This document shows, in pieces, positions 8,513 through 16,593 of a stretch of 20,923 nt of DNA (position 1 is its first letter; each line of letters opens with the position of its first letter). A program made the translations under genes and the position numbers. The notes beneath the pieces are model-generated. The model did no database searches. It saw only the letters and a program-made list of their open reading frames with translations, and had not been told where the DNA came from. The DNA is from Planctomycetota bacterium. Its GTDB lineage: Bacteria; Planctomycetota; Phycisphaerae; WQYP01. The stretch covers positions 1 through 20,923 of the forward strand of contig JAJZGH010000055.1 of NCBI GenBank assembly GCA_021798635.1, given 5' to 3'.

Positions 8513-8751
8513 TACGTTGCATAGTTATTCCTGATGCAAATTGAAAAACGGCGAGCAAAGTTAGGTAAGTGACTTAACGGCATGAAGGCCCAGCGAACCG
8601 GACAACAGGAGAAATTCCAGCATGCGTATAGCGCGATTACACCAGAGTTCGGCATGCGCTGGGTCGATTTTACCGGTGTTGCCGTTTGCCGCATTTTCCC
8701 TGCGGGAAACCTCTGCGGGAATAGATGTGCCCAGTGTTCAAGGTATCATAA
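8513..8751. other. Intergenic region before the orphan PEP-CTERM tail
   Basis: No gene can be supported in these bases. A perfect small inverted repeat, TTGCAT (8517-8522) with ATGCAA (8534-8539), could be an operator. A second imperfect one lies at 8560-8578. An open frame of 74 codons at 8582-8806 has no recognisable domain and overlaps the PEP-CTERM remnant in another frame, so it is not called as a gene. The GH78 promoter is probably here or slightly downstream. Confidence 0.4.
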
Positions 8752-8895
8752 GCTGGGTTTACTAACCTCCTTCGAAACGACAGATCCCAGAGTTCTTTGG
8801 ACTTAATTGCCGTTGCCGTGCCGGAACCAATCCCGCCGGTGATGCTGGGTGCGGCCTTGTCGGCACTGATGTTACGGCGGCGGCGCAAGGCCTGA
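8752..8895 (+). pseudogene. Orphan PEP-CTERM tail, remnant of a lost gene
   Basis: One frame, open from 8752 to the TGA at 8893-8895, ends with VAVPEPIPPVMLGAALSALM followed by LRRRRKA: a complete PEP-CTERM sorting signal with the PEP motif, hydrophobic helix and terminal arginine cluster. A TAA at 8749-8751 closes the frame upstream. There is no ATG before the PEP motif, and no signal peptide or mature domain precedes it. It is therefore read as the 3' end of a PEP-CTERM gene whose body was deleted or has decayed. It ends only 32 bases before the GH78 start. A sequencing or assembly error upstream is an alternative explanation. Confidence 0.6.
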
Positions 8896-8927
8896 TTGAT
8901 GTGAACTATTTAAGAAGGGACCGCTCA

Positions 8928-11900
8928 ATGCTGGTGTCACCAAGTCGATGCGCATTTTCACGGTGGATTTATCTTTGTTTACGGACCGGTGTTTTCGTGC
9001 TCTACATTGGCCGGAGCGGCTTTCCTGCGGCAGTGTCCGCATCACCGTCCGCCCGGATTCCTGCGGCGGATCGCATCAGGCCGCGGTTATCCAACGCCGG
9101 TAAGGCCCTGTCAAATGCCCCCAGCCGTCCGCGTTGCCAATGGTTACGGAATCCCATTGGACTGCAGTCGCCGAACCCGCGCCTGACATGGTTGGTGCCG
9201 CAGCGGCGGGCGCTAAGCCACGAAGCCTATTATCAGATTCAGGTGGCCAGCTCGCCGATCAATCTCAAGCGCGGCCGTGATTTGATTTGGAATTCCGGAA
9301 AAGTGTTGGAAAATCCGGATTTCCTACCGCAATATGGCGGGCCGGCATTCAGAGCATACCGACATTATTACTGGCACGTGCGGGTTTGGGGTAAGGACGG
9401 CTGGAAGTCGCACTGGAGCCGGATTGCAAATTGGATGACCGGGCCGCTTCATACCAGCAACTGGCGGGGATACTGGATCAGCTACCGGCACAAAATCAAT
9501 AATCCCTTTTATCAATCGGCGCACAACGCCTACTACGGCTTACCTCTGCCGAGGTGGACGAGAAGACTCGAGCAAGCCGACTGGATCCTTTCCGCCGGCG
9601 CGGCGGTTCCCGGTTCATTCAATGCACCTCCCGGATTGTATGAGCTAAGCCGGAGTTTTAAGCTGCCCGTGGGCGTAAAATTCCGCGGAAGTTACCTTAC
9701 CATTGCCGCCGATAATGGCTGCAATGTGGCGATAAACGGCAACGTGGTGTCGTCGGGGTTCGCAGCGCCATGGAATCACCCAGCGGTGTTGAATGTTACG
9801 GCTACTCTGCACGGCGGAGAAAACAGGATCGCGGTGCTGTTGAAAAATGATGGCAACCGGCCGAGCCCGGCGGGGTTGATAGCGGAGTTGGCCATACGCG
9901 GATCCAATGGATTTCATAAGCGACTGGTCACCGACAGTCGGTGGCGCGCCCAAGCCGCACCTACGGGTGCCGGCTGGCTGGCCGGTGCCGCGAAAGCAAG
10001 AAAGGCGGTGGTAATGGCGCCATGGGGCGGCGGTCCGTGGAGCACGATCAGAGGGCTTCAGCCCAACTGGGTGCAAAAAGAGCCGGACCCGATTTTTCGC
10101 AAAGTGTTTCGTGCGCCAGTGCACCTAATACAAGCATACATGTACATGGCTTCGCCAAGCTATTGGAAGGTGCTGATCAATGGGAAAAAAGTAGGCAAGG
10201 GTGAGCTGGAGTCCACGCTGTACGATTATACCAGGGCGGTACCGTACCAGAGTTTCAACGTACGGTCGTTACTCAAGCCGGGGAAAGAAAACGTGGTGTC
10301 AATTGAGTTGGGGAACGGCTGGTACAATTTCATGGAACCCAACCCCGGCGGCTATCAACATGCCCTTTGGCGAGCGTGGCCAAGAGTGCGCATGAACCTC
10401 CTGATGCGGAGCTCTGACGGTGCGTCGGCCTGGTTGGCTACCAATAGCAGTTGGCAGGCCGCGGACGGCCCGTATCTGGCCGACGGCATCTATAACGGCG
10501 AAGTTTACGACGCGGCGCAGAAAATTCATGGATGGAACAATCCAGATCGGAAACTGGCACAGCTTGTTGACGCCAAAATTGCAAAAGCCCCCGCAGGCCG
10601 GCTTACCACGCAACTCATGCCGCCATGCGAGGTCATAGAGCGGTTGGCGCCGGTATACATCCGCGAGCCAAAGCCACAGGTATTTGTGGTCAAATTCCCA
10701 CAGAATATGTCGGGCTGGGTAACCCTGACGGCCAAGGGCCGGCCGGGTGTCCCCGTCGTGCTGCAATATGCGGAACTCATCAAGCAAAATGGGTTGGTGA
10801 ACCAGGCCCCCATTTCCAGTCAGGCCTCAGCCGGCCCATTTCAAACTGACGTCTATATTCCCGCGAACAGCAATCCGTTCACGTACCATCCTGATTTTGC
10901 GTATAACGGCTTTCAGTACGTACAGATCAGCGGACTAGCGGCGAAAAATGATATTCTCCGGATTCGGGCCGACTTTATCCATACGGTCTTTCATCGCTCC
11001 GGTACGTTCTGGAGTTCCAACGCGCTGCTGAACGCGATTGCCGACGCTACCAGCCGCAGCTATTGCAGCAACTTCATGGGGTATCCGACTGATTGCCCGC
11101 AGCGGGAGAAAAACGGTTGGACCGGTGATGCCTGGCTGGGGGCAGCGCAAGGAATGATGACCTATAACAATCAACTCGGCTATGCCAAGTGGCTTAACGA
11201 TATAAGCGACACGCAATTTCCCAATGGCCGGCTTCTCGTGGTGATGCCCAATCCGTCGGCATGGGATTGGGACCGTGGAAAATATCCTGATCCGGACTGG
11301 GAAAGCGCCGATGAATTCGTCTGCTGGTGGCAGTACCTGTATTTTGGCGATGGTCGAATTTTAAGCGAGCATTTTAACGGCCTCAAACGATACTTCCGCT
11401 TTGTAATGAGCTATGCCCAACATGATATTCTGCCCAACGGCGCGGGTATTGGCGACTGGGGCAACCCGGCCCGACGCAGACCCTCCATTTCTTTTTCGTC
11501 GACCTGTATCCTCTATCATGATGCAGTGCTCCTGGCCCGGATCTCCGAGGTGCTCGGTAAACGAAAAGACGTGGCGGCATTTACCGCAGATGCGGCTACC
11601 ATCCGGCAGGCCTTTAATCAACGATTCTACAAGGGCCATGGCGTGTACGGCGATGGCGGCCAAACAGCGCAGGCCATGCCCCTCTATTATGGAGTTGCAA
11701 CCCGGAAAACACGCCCGTTGGTGCTCCAACGTCTGGTGCTGGCGGTGCACCGGCATGGGGATCATTTGGACGTCGGTGTTCTGGGCGACAAATGTCTGTT
11801 TCGGGTCTTAAGCAGATACGGCCACGCCGCTTTGGCGTATCGTATCGCGACCCGAACCACCTACCCCAGCTATGGGCAATGGATACGCCACGGGGCCACA

Positions 11901-12326
11901 ACGTTGTGGGAAGGTTGGGGGCTGCTGCCCGCCTCACACAACCACATCATGTTCGGCGATATTTTGGGTTGGATGTACAATGATATGGCAGGCCTGAAGC
12001 CCGATTGGCGATCACCCGGATTCCGAACGATCCTTATCAACCCGCACCCCGTTAAGGCTCTGGCTTGGGCACAAGCGGAGCATGAAAGCCAATTTGGACT
12101 TATTAAAAGTGCGTGGCGCTGGCAGGGCCGACAATTGGTATTGAGCATTACCATTCCGCCCGCGAGTTCGGCGTTGATCACGCTGCCGGGAGCGGGCAAT
12201 CAAGTGGTGCAATGCAATGGTAGGCCTATGGTCTCGATTGCTGGCGGCGTAGCGGACGTGAGCCGCGTGGTGTCTTTTGGTCCGGGAACGTACCGCTTGG
12301 TCTACATGCCGCACGGGCTGCACTAA
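8928..12326 (+). CDS. GH78 family alpha-L-rhamnosidase, large secreted multidomain enzyme
   Basis: From ATG 8928 the protein has 1132 residues. The frame also allows GTG at 8901, but AAGGGA lies 7 bases before 8928 and no ribosome binding site serves 8901. A hydrophobic N-terminus (about residues 10-40) looks like a Sec signal. Residues about 70-180 form the N-terminal beta-domain (NPRLTWLVPQ, VRVWGKDGWKSHWS). Residues 215-345 hold a jelly-roll insertion (ADNGCNVAINGN, GGENRIAVLLKN), and another beta-domain covers about 390-560. The (alpha/alpha)6 catalytic barrel spans about 685-1035, with the probable general acid Glu727 in DCPQREKNGWTGDAW and the probable general base Glu995 in TTLWEGWG. 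A C-terminal beta-sandwich follows. The enzyme removes terminal alpha-L-rhamnose from rhamnogalacturonan, arabinogalactan, gums or glycosides. The acid motif is REKNGW where many relatives have RDERLGW. Confidence 0.95.
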   Translation: MLVSPSRCAFSRWIYLCLRTGVFVLYIGRSGFPAAVSASPSARIPAADRIRPRLSNAGKALSNAPSRPRCQWLRNPIGLQSPNPRLTWLVPQRRALSHEAYYQIQVASSPINLKRGRDLIWNSGKVLENPDFLPQYGGPAFRAYRHYYWHVRVWGKDGWKSHWSRIANWMTGPLHTSNWRGYWISYRHKINNPFYQSAHNAYYGLPLPRWTRRLEQADWILSAGAAVPGSFNAPPGLYELSRSFKLPVGVKFRGSYLTIAADNGCNVAINGNVVSSGFAAPWNHPAVLNVTATLHGGENRIAVLLKNDGNRPSPAGLIAELAIRGSNGFHKRLVTDSRWRAQAAPTGAGWLAGAAKARKAVVMAPWGGGPWSTIRGLQPNWVQKEPDPIFRKVFRAPVHLIQAYMYMASPSYWKVLINGKKVGKGELESTLYDYTRAVPYQSFNVRSLLKPGKENVVSIELGNGWYNFMEPNPGGYQHALWRAWPRVRMNLLMRSSDGASAWLATNSSWQAADGPYLADGIYNGEVYDAAQKIHGWNNPDRKLAQLVDAKIAKAPAGRLTTQLMPPCEVIERLAPVYIREPKPQVFVVKFPQNMSGWVTLTAKGRPGVPVVLQYAELIKQNGLVNQAPISSQASAGPFQTDVYIPANSNPFTYHPDFAYNGFQYVQISGLAAKNDILRIRADFIHTVFHRSGTFWSSNALLNAIADATSRSYCSNFMGYPTDCPQREKNGWTGDAWLGAAQGMMTYNNQLGYAKWLNDISDTQFPNGRLLVVMPNPSAWDWDRGKYPDPDWESADEFVCWWQYLYFGDGRILSEHFNGLKRYFRFVMSYAQHDILPNGAGIGDWGNPARRRPSISFSSTCILYHDAVLLARISEVLGKRKDVAAFTADAATIRQAFNQRFYKGHGVYGDGGQTAQAMPLYYGVATRKTRPLVLQRLVLAVHRHGDHLDVGVLGDKCLFRVLSRYGHAALAYRIATRTTYPSYGQWIRHGATTLWEGWGLLPASHNHIMFGDILGWMYNDMAGLKPDWRSPGFRTILINPHPVKALAWAQAEHESQFGLIKSAWRWQGRQLVLSITIPPASSALITLPGAGNQVVQCNGRPMVSIAGGVADVSRVVSFGPGTYRLVYMPHGLH

Positions 12327-12637
12327 CCCGGATATTTCATCGTTAAAGGCCGATGTATCTGGGCCAACAATGGGCCGAGCCGCGGAGCATAAATACCCGC
12401 TGATTCGTCCATGCTGACCGTCGAAAAAGCTATTGTATTGGCTGATTTTACGAGATACACTTACATTGGAAAGGTTAGTTCAGTTTCCTTTTTACGGCTA
12501 TCGCGGTTTTGACCGCAGGCCCTTGGCGCTGGGACGTAAGCTGTGGTATGTCGCCATCATGATTCTGATAACGATAAGCTTACGGCCTTTCGTGTAAATT
12601 GCAGTTTGAGAAAAGAGCAAGTAGCAAGGTATCTGTG
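12327..12637 (+). other. Intergenic region and leader between GH78 and the pseudopilin-like gene
   Basis: No gene is supported. After the GH78 stop there is no convincing intrinsic terminator. The conserved promoter block lies at 12407-12461. Past it, the presumed leader can form a hairpin with GCGGT (12503-12507) and ACCGC (12512-12516) around TTTG, and a longer pairing of CGTAAGCT (12535-12542) with AGCTTACG (12577-12584). This parallels the structured leader before the gene at 7594, though without clear sequence similarity in this part. Confidence 0.4.
12419..12461 (+). promoter_or_regulatory. Conserved promoter, copy B, of the pseudopilin-like gene
   Basis: The -35 box TTGTAT at 12433-12438, a 17-base spacer and the -10 box TACACT at 12456-12461 match copy A (7150-7178). 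The 20 bases at 12419-12438 are identical to 7136-7155. The predicted leader from here to the ATG at 12725 is about 260 bases, some 150 shorter than in copy A. Confidence 0.58.
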
Positions 12638-12700
12638 TATCTGTCGCAATTCGCGACAAACCGCAGTCCGTCCGGTTGGCGGATGATGCAAAAGTTCTAC
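12638..12700 (+). promoter_or_regulatory. Candidate cis-acting RNA element, copy B
   Basis: This is the second copy of the 63-base block at 7508-7570. Hairpin 1 pairs TGTCGC (12642-12647) with GCGACA (12653-12658) around AATTC. Hairpin 2 pairs GTCCG (12666-12670) with CGGAT (12680-12684), the outer pair being a G-U wobble. The block ends 24 bases before the ATG at 12725, almost the same distance as in copy A, so its position relative to the ribosome binding site is conserved. Confidence 0.6.
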
Positions 12701-12724
12701 ATGCGGAAAAAAAGGAGTCTGATT

Positions 12725-13789
12725 ATGGGACCCAGCAAATGTATCCATTCACGCAGGGTACGGCCGGCTGCTGCCACCGTATCGCAATCTGTAAAGTCGT
12801 CCAAGGGTGCAAACAACCCATCAGGCGGGTTCACTCTTATTGAACTTCTGGTGGTGATATCCATCATCGCGGTTCTCATCAGCCTGCTTCTGCCGGCATT
12901 GGCGCGAGCGAAGATTTTGGCGCAAAGGATTCAATGCGCGTCCAACCTTCACCAGATCGGCATGGCCATGCAGGAATATGCTAACGAATTTGGGATGTAT
13001 CCGCCGGGTGACACGGAAACCTATCCCATGGGCAGTTTTAATAATGCGGGCTTCACTCCTCCTAACGGAGAGCCTTCGGCGAGAACACCGGCATGGGGGC
13101 TGGCGTTATTGTATTACGATTCTTTTACCGTCCTACATTCGGGCCTCGCATTGACGAATATCCGTCCGGGAATTCTCAGCCCCACGCCCACCGGCATTTC
13201 CCTGTTGTTTTCACCGGAACCTGGAATGGCCAGTATGGCCAATCAAATTAACAAGGGCGATTGGACCAGCAATGGCCAGGACATGCTGCAGAACTGGAGT
13301 TTTATCACCGGTTATTGCTACTGGGTGGATCGTGGCACAAGCGGAAACACGCAGGCCGGTACCTACAGCTCCGGTGCGCCACAAAACGGTGGCGTGGCTG
13401 GCTACAGCCCAAGCTATGACTGGTTCATGTACCAAACCCGCTATCATCCACCATATACAATTACTGACGAGTACTTCAACACAGACACGAATCACATGCC
13501 TGCGGAAAACCAGAATTCCAATCCCGGGTCTCTTCTGTGCTCCGATCTTGCAGCTACGACTGGTCCATTTCTGCCGTACCAAGGTTTCAACTCAAGCTAC
13601 GGAGCCTACGGAACTGGAAATTCGGGAATTTGGCCTATGTCAAATCATGTCGATACACCAAATAATAACTGGCTACCGGATGGCGTGCATGACCTGTATA
13701 ACGATGCTTCGGTATCATGGGATCCCATCGGGCAGGCGAAGGTGCATTATTACTTTGGTGCCGGAAGTGTTCGTTATTATATGTGGTAG
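12725..13789 (+). CDS. Pseudopilin-like protein with prepilin N-terminal methylation motif
   Basis: The frame is open from 12599, but ATG 12725 has AAAGGAG 7 bases upstream and is chosen; an in-frame ATG at 12701 without a good ribosome binding site is the alternative. The protein has 354 residues. The prepilin motif [13 protein letters not shown] sits at residues 34-46, with predicted cleavage at Gly35/Phe36, after an unusually long, basic 35-residue leader. The helix is followed by [20 protein letters not shown], typical of the large pseudopilin-like families of Planctomycetota and Verrucomicrobiota. Near the C-terminus, a His followed after ten residues by Asp-Gly (HVD...[16 protein letters not shown]) resembles the H-X9-DG processing-associated motif. 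The mature part is rich in Tyr, Asn, Gly and Pro. It is probably anchored at the inner membrane and exposed outside it. Upstream is the same promoter and RNA-like element as for the gene at 7594. Confidence 0.9.
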   Translation: MGPSKCIHSRRVRPAAATVSQSVKSSKGANNPSGGFTLIELLVVISIIAVLISLLLPALARAKILAQRIQCASNLHQIGMAMQEYANEFGMYPPGDTETYPMGSFNNAGFTPPNGEPSARTPAWGLALLYYDSFTVLHSGLALTNIRPGILSPTPTGISLLFSPEPGMASMANQINKGDWTSNGQDMLQNWSFITGYCYWVDRGTSGNTQAGTYSSGAPQNGGVAGYSPSYDWFMYQTRYHPPYTITDEYFNTDTNHMPAENQNSNPGSLLCSDLAATTGPFLPYQGFNSSYGAYGTGNSGIWPMSNHVDTPNNNWLPDGVHDLYNDASVSWDPIGQAKVHYYFGAGSVRYYMW

Positions 13790-14138
13790 CTTGAACGCGT
13801 ACGCCCGATTATAGGGTTCTGGGGCAGATTGCCGTGCCTGCCACTGTTAGAAAGGCAATGTTGGCACTTTAGAAAAGTGCCAGTGAAATCTAAGCGACGT
13901 ACGATGAACTCTGCCTACGTTGTATTATTTATTTGTTGGGATTTCATTGGCAGCCGGTACCTTCTAATAGTATGGTTGCCGAACTCCCATGTACCGCCGA
14001 AAGGTACGCTTTCATACGGTTGCAATACTTGCGAATTACGCTGCAACTGTCGTGGGTATACCGTGAACCGGCCCACTGTCTTTCATTGTTTATAATTCCA
14101 ACTATCGTCACAGCATCTTTCACAAGGACATTTCTACG
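13790..14138 (+). other. Intergenic region upstream of GH31, rich in inverted repeats
   Basis: No gene is supported; open frames here show no recognisable domain. A perfect hairpin sequence lies at 13862-13882. Further on, three short complementary pairs follow one another: GTACC (13991-13995) with GGTAC (14003-14007), GTTGCA (14019-14024) with TGCAAC (14042-14047), and GTGGG (14052-14056) with CCCAC (14072-14076). A TATAAT hexamer occurs about 50 bases before the GH31 start, but I see no good -35 at the proper distance. These may form a structured leader for GH31. Confidence 0.35.
13862..13882. repeat. Perfect 9-bp inverted repeat, possible terminator hairpin or operator
   Basis: TGGCACTTT is followed by AGA and then AAAGTGCCA, a perfect nine-pair palindrome with a 3-base centre. 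It lies 72 bases after the pseudopilin-like stop codon and about 255 bases before the GH31 start. There is no T-run after it on either strand, so a classical intrinsic terminator is not certain; a transcript 3'-end hairpin or a regulator binding site are alternatives. Confidence 0.5.
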
Positions 14139-16415
14139 ATGGGAAATCAATCCATGGAAAATTCAAATTCGCCGGTATTAGTTACCCGCCGCAAGGCCAT
14201 GGGAGCATTGGCCGCGGTCGCCGTGTCGCTGCAAGCGGGGCGTTCGGCGTCGGCGCGCCATGTACAGTCTGCGTCGGACGAATTTACTCAGAACGGTCCA
14301 CATGGTTCTATTGAGTCTGGTGGCGTTGCTGTGTCGGATATTACGCAAGTGTATCCCGGCGTCTGGAAAGTTCATTTCGGTGGTGCTAGCGAAAGAGTCA
14401 CGCCGTTGACCTTCCGCTCAGCCTCCGCCAATCCTGCTGCAATCGGCGCATTGCCTGAGGTGCCAGCAATTCCCTTGGATATTAAAGCGATGTCTTGGAC
14501 GCTTTCGGCACGCGGGGTCTCGCTGCAGATGCCTATGACCCCCGACGAGCATATTTACGGCCTCGGCTTGGATACTGAAATATTTGATATGACCGGTCGT
14601 CGAGCCACTTGTGCGCCATCTGATAATCCGCAGGACAAAATGGATTATTCGCATGCGCCCGTGCCGTTCTATGTTTCTAGCCGTGGATACGGCGTGTATG
14701 TGGATACCGCGCGCTATGCGTGGATTTATACCGGCAACGTAGCGCCGGTAACCAATGCTGGCAACGGTAGGCACGAAGATGGAGTCCAACCCGCACTAAG
14801 TACGCGGGAGCTATATCGCCCACGCGAAACAAGTCATAAAACCATGATGATTGATGTTCATCCGTCGCGGGGTGTGGATATTTATATTTTCGGCGGTCCA
14901 ACGCTGCGCGACGCGGTGCAGCGTTACAACCTGTTTTCCGGGGGTGGTGCGGTGCCTCCATTGTGGGGGCTGGGTATGCACTTCCGCAGTGCTTCGCACA
15001 TGCCTGGAAGGCAGATTCTGGCTCTGGCCAAGCGCATTCGTAACCAGCGCATGCCCTTCACGATGTGGGGCATTGAGCCGGGCTGGCAAAGCCATGCCTA
15101 TTCCTGTTCGTTTATGTGGAATAAAGAAAACTTTCCTGATCCCGATGGGTTTATCGGGGAAATGAAAGGCATGAATTATCACATTAATCTCTGGGAACAT
15201 GCCTTCACGAATCCCATATCGCCGATGTTCAAGAAATTAAAGCCCTGGTCGGGCAATTACCTGGTCTGGGATGGATTGGTGCCGGATTTCGCCACCCCGC
15301 AGGCGCGGAAAATATGGATCGACCATCATGACCAAATCATGTTCGACAAAGGGGTTGATGGGGTTAAGCTTGACGAATGCGATAATCAACCGTATCGCGC
15401 TCATCCGTGGTCATTTCCCGAAGCCAGTGTGTTTCCATCCGGCTTGGATGGAGAGCTCATGCACAGTCTGTTTGGCGTGCTTTATCAGCAGACCATGATT
15501 GAACCGTTAACGCGCCGTAATCTCCGAACTTGGGGGTTGGTACGTGACAGTTTTTCCCTGGCGGCACCGCTGCCGTTTATGTTGTACAGCGACACCTATG
15601 ATCTAGCCTGCTACTTGCGGGGTGTCTGTAAACAGGGCTTCTGCGGACTATTGTGGGATCCCGAATTGCGCCAGGCGGCCTCGGTGGAGGATCTGTTTCG
15701 GCGCATTCAACTGGTAATTTTCTCCCCCATGGCTGTGGTGGATTGCTGGTACATGAATCTCCCGCCCTGGCTGCAGGTTAACAAGGCCATGAGCAATCGC
15801 GGTGAACTCATGCCGGATCATCAGGCGGTTACCGAGGCTGTCCGGAAGCTTTTCGAATTACGCATGAGCCTGATTCCGTATCTTTACGCGGCGTTTAATG
15901 AATATCGCCGCACCGGCATGCCGCCGATCCGCGCTATGGTGATGGATTGGCCGCAAGACCCCCGCACTTATGAAATCGATGATCAATTCATGTTCGGCCC
16001 GGCGATCATGGTAGCACCGATCCTGACAGGTCAGACGGAACGCAAAGTATATCTGCCGCATGGCACGTGGTATGATTTTGCCACACGTCAGGAATACAAA
16101 GGTGGCGGATGGATCACTATCAGCAGACCTCCGGAAGAGGTTCCGATGTTTGTGAAATCCGACACCCTGTTACCGCTGGCCCGCCCGGTGGAATATATAA
16201 CACCTGAAACCTGCTTTGAAGTAACGGTGCACGTATTCGGCAAAGCGCCTGCACCGATCACACTTTATGAAGATGACGGCATGAGCTATGATTTCCAAAA
16301 GGGGAAACAGAACCGGATCGCAATAACTTGGACGCAAGGGCGAGGTGAGGTGCAAAAATCAGGTGCTTACAGCGGGCCGATACGGTATAAAATAGCAGCG
16401 TTCGAACAGAAGTGA
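14139..16415 (+). CDS. GH31 family glycoside hydrolase, Tat-exported
   Basis: The protein has 758 residues. The N-terminus holds a twin-arginine signal (VTRRKAMGALAAVAVSLQAG, residues 15-34). A beta-sandwich domain (about 60-255) with EHIYGLGLDTE is followed by the (beta/alpha)8 barrel (about 270-600): PPLWGLGMHFR, FTMWGIEPGW, and the nucleophile Asp412 in GVDGVKLDECD. The acid/base is probably Asp485 in LYSDTYDL, a context unlike the Trp-Gly-Asp type seen in classical alpha-glucosidases. Then come FELRMSLIPYLYAAF, FMFGPAIMVAPIL and the C-terminal beta-domains ending near TLYEDDGMSYDFQKG. GH31 enzymes act on alpha-linked glucose, xylose, galactose or sulfoquinovose; this subgroup's substrate is not evident. 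AAGGA stands 10 bases before the ATG at 14139, and an in-frame ATG at 14154 is also possible. It is followed 178 bases later by the hydrolase gene. Confidence 0.92.
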   Translation: MGNQSMENSNSPVLVTRRKAMGALAAVAVSLQAGRSASARHVQSASDEFTQNGPHGSIESGGVAVSDITQVYPGVWKVHFGGASERVTPLTFRSASANPAAIGALPEVPAIPLDIKAMSWTLSARGVSLQMPMTPDEHIYGLGLDTEIFDMTGRRATCAPSDNPQDKMDYSHAPVPFYVSSRGYGVYVDTARYAWIYTGNVAPVTNAGNGRHEDGVQPALSTRELYRPRETSHKTMMIDVHPSRGVDIYIFGGPTLRDAVQRYNLFSGGGAVPPLWGLGMHFRSASHMPGRQILALAKRIRNQRMPFTMWGIEPGWQSHAYSCSFMWNKENFPDPDGFIGEMKGMNYHINLWEHAFTNPISPMFKKLKPWSGNYLVWDGLVPDFATPQARKIWIDHHDQIMFDKGVDGVKLDECDNQPYRAHPWSFPEASVFPSGLDGELMHSLFGVLYQQTMIEPLTRRNLRTWGLVRDSFSLAAPLPFMLYSDTYDLACYLRGVCKQGFCGLLWDPELRQAASVEDLFRRIQLVIFSPMAVVDCWYMNLPPWLQVNKAMSNRGELMPDHQAVTEAVRKLFELRMSLIPYLYAAFNEYRRTGMPPIRAMVMDWPQDPRTYEIDDQFMFGPAIMVAPILTGQTERKVYLPHGTWYDFATRQEYKGGGWITISRPPEEVPMFVKSDTLLPLARPVEYITPETCFEVTVHVFGKAPAPITLYEDDGMSYDFQKGKQNRIAITWTQGRGEVQKSGAYSGPIRYKIAAFEQK

Positions 16416-16593
16416 GCTGTCGTATCAAAGGGCCTGGCAAAACGAACGATCCAGAAATATCTTTTCCTGACGACAAGTAGCAGTCTGCTTTCGCATTTAT
16501 GTTTAGTCGCTAATAGTGTTGATGCTGGATCGCTCAACTTTGGTTTGAGGCATCGCGAATGTGTATTGAAAAGGTAAAATACGGAGGTCACGG

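Noticed and set aside
4459..8539. ATGCAA/TTGCAT half-sites near several genes as a possible common operator of the XylR-type regulator
   Set aside because: A given six-base word is expected about ten times in a window of this size counting both strands, and only the pair at 8517-8539 is symmetric.
8582..8806. Open frame of 74 codons between the terminator and GH78
   Set aside because: No recognisable motif, and it overlaps in another frame the PEP-CTERM remnant, whose motif is unmistakable.
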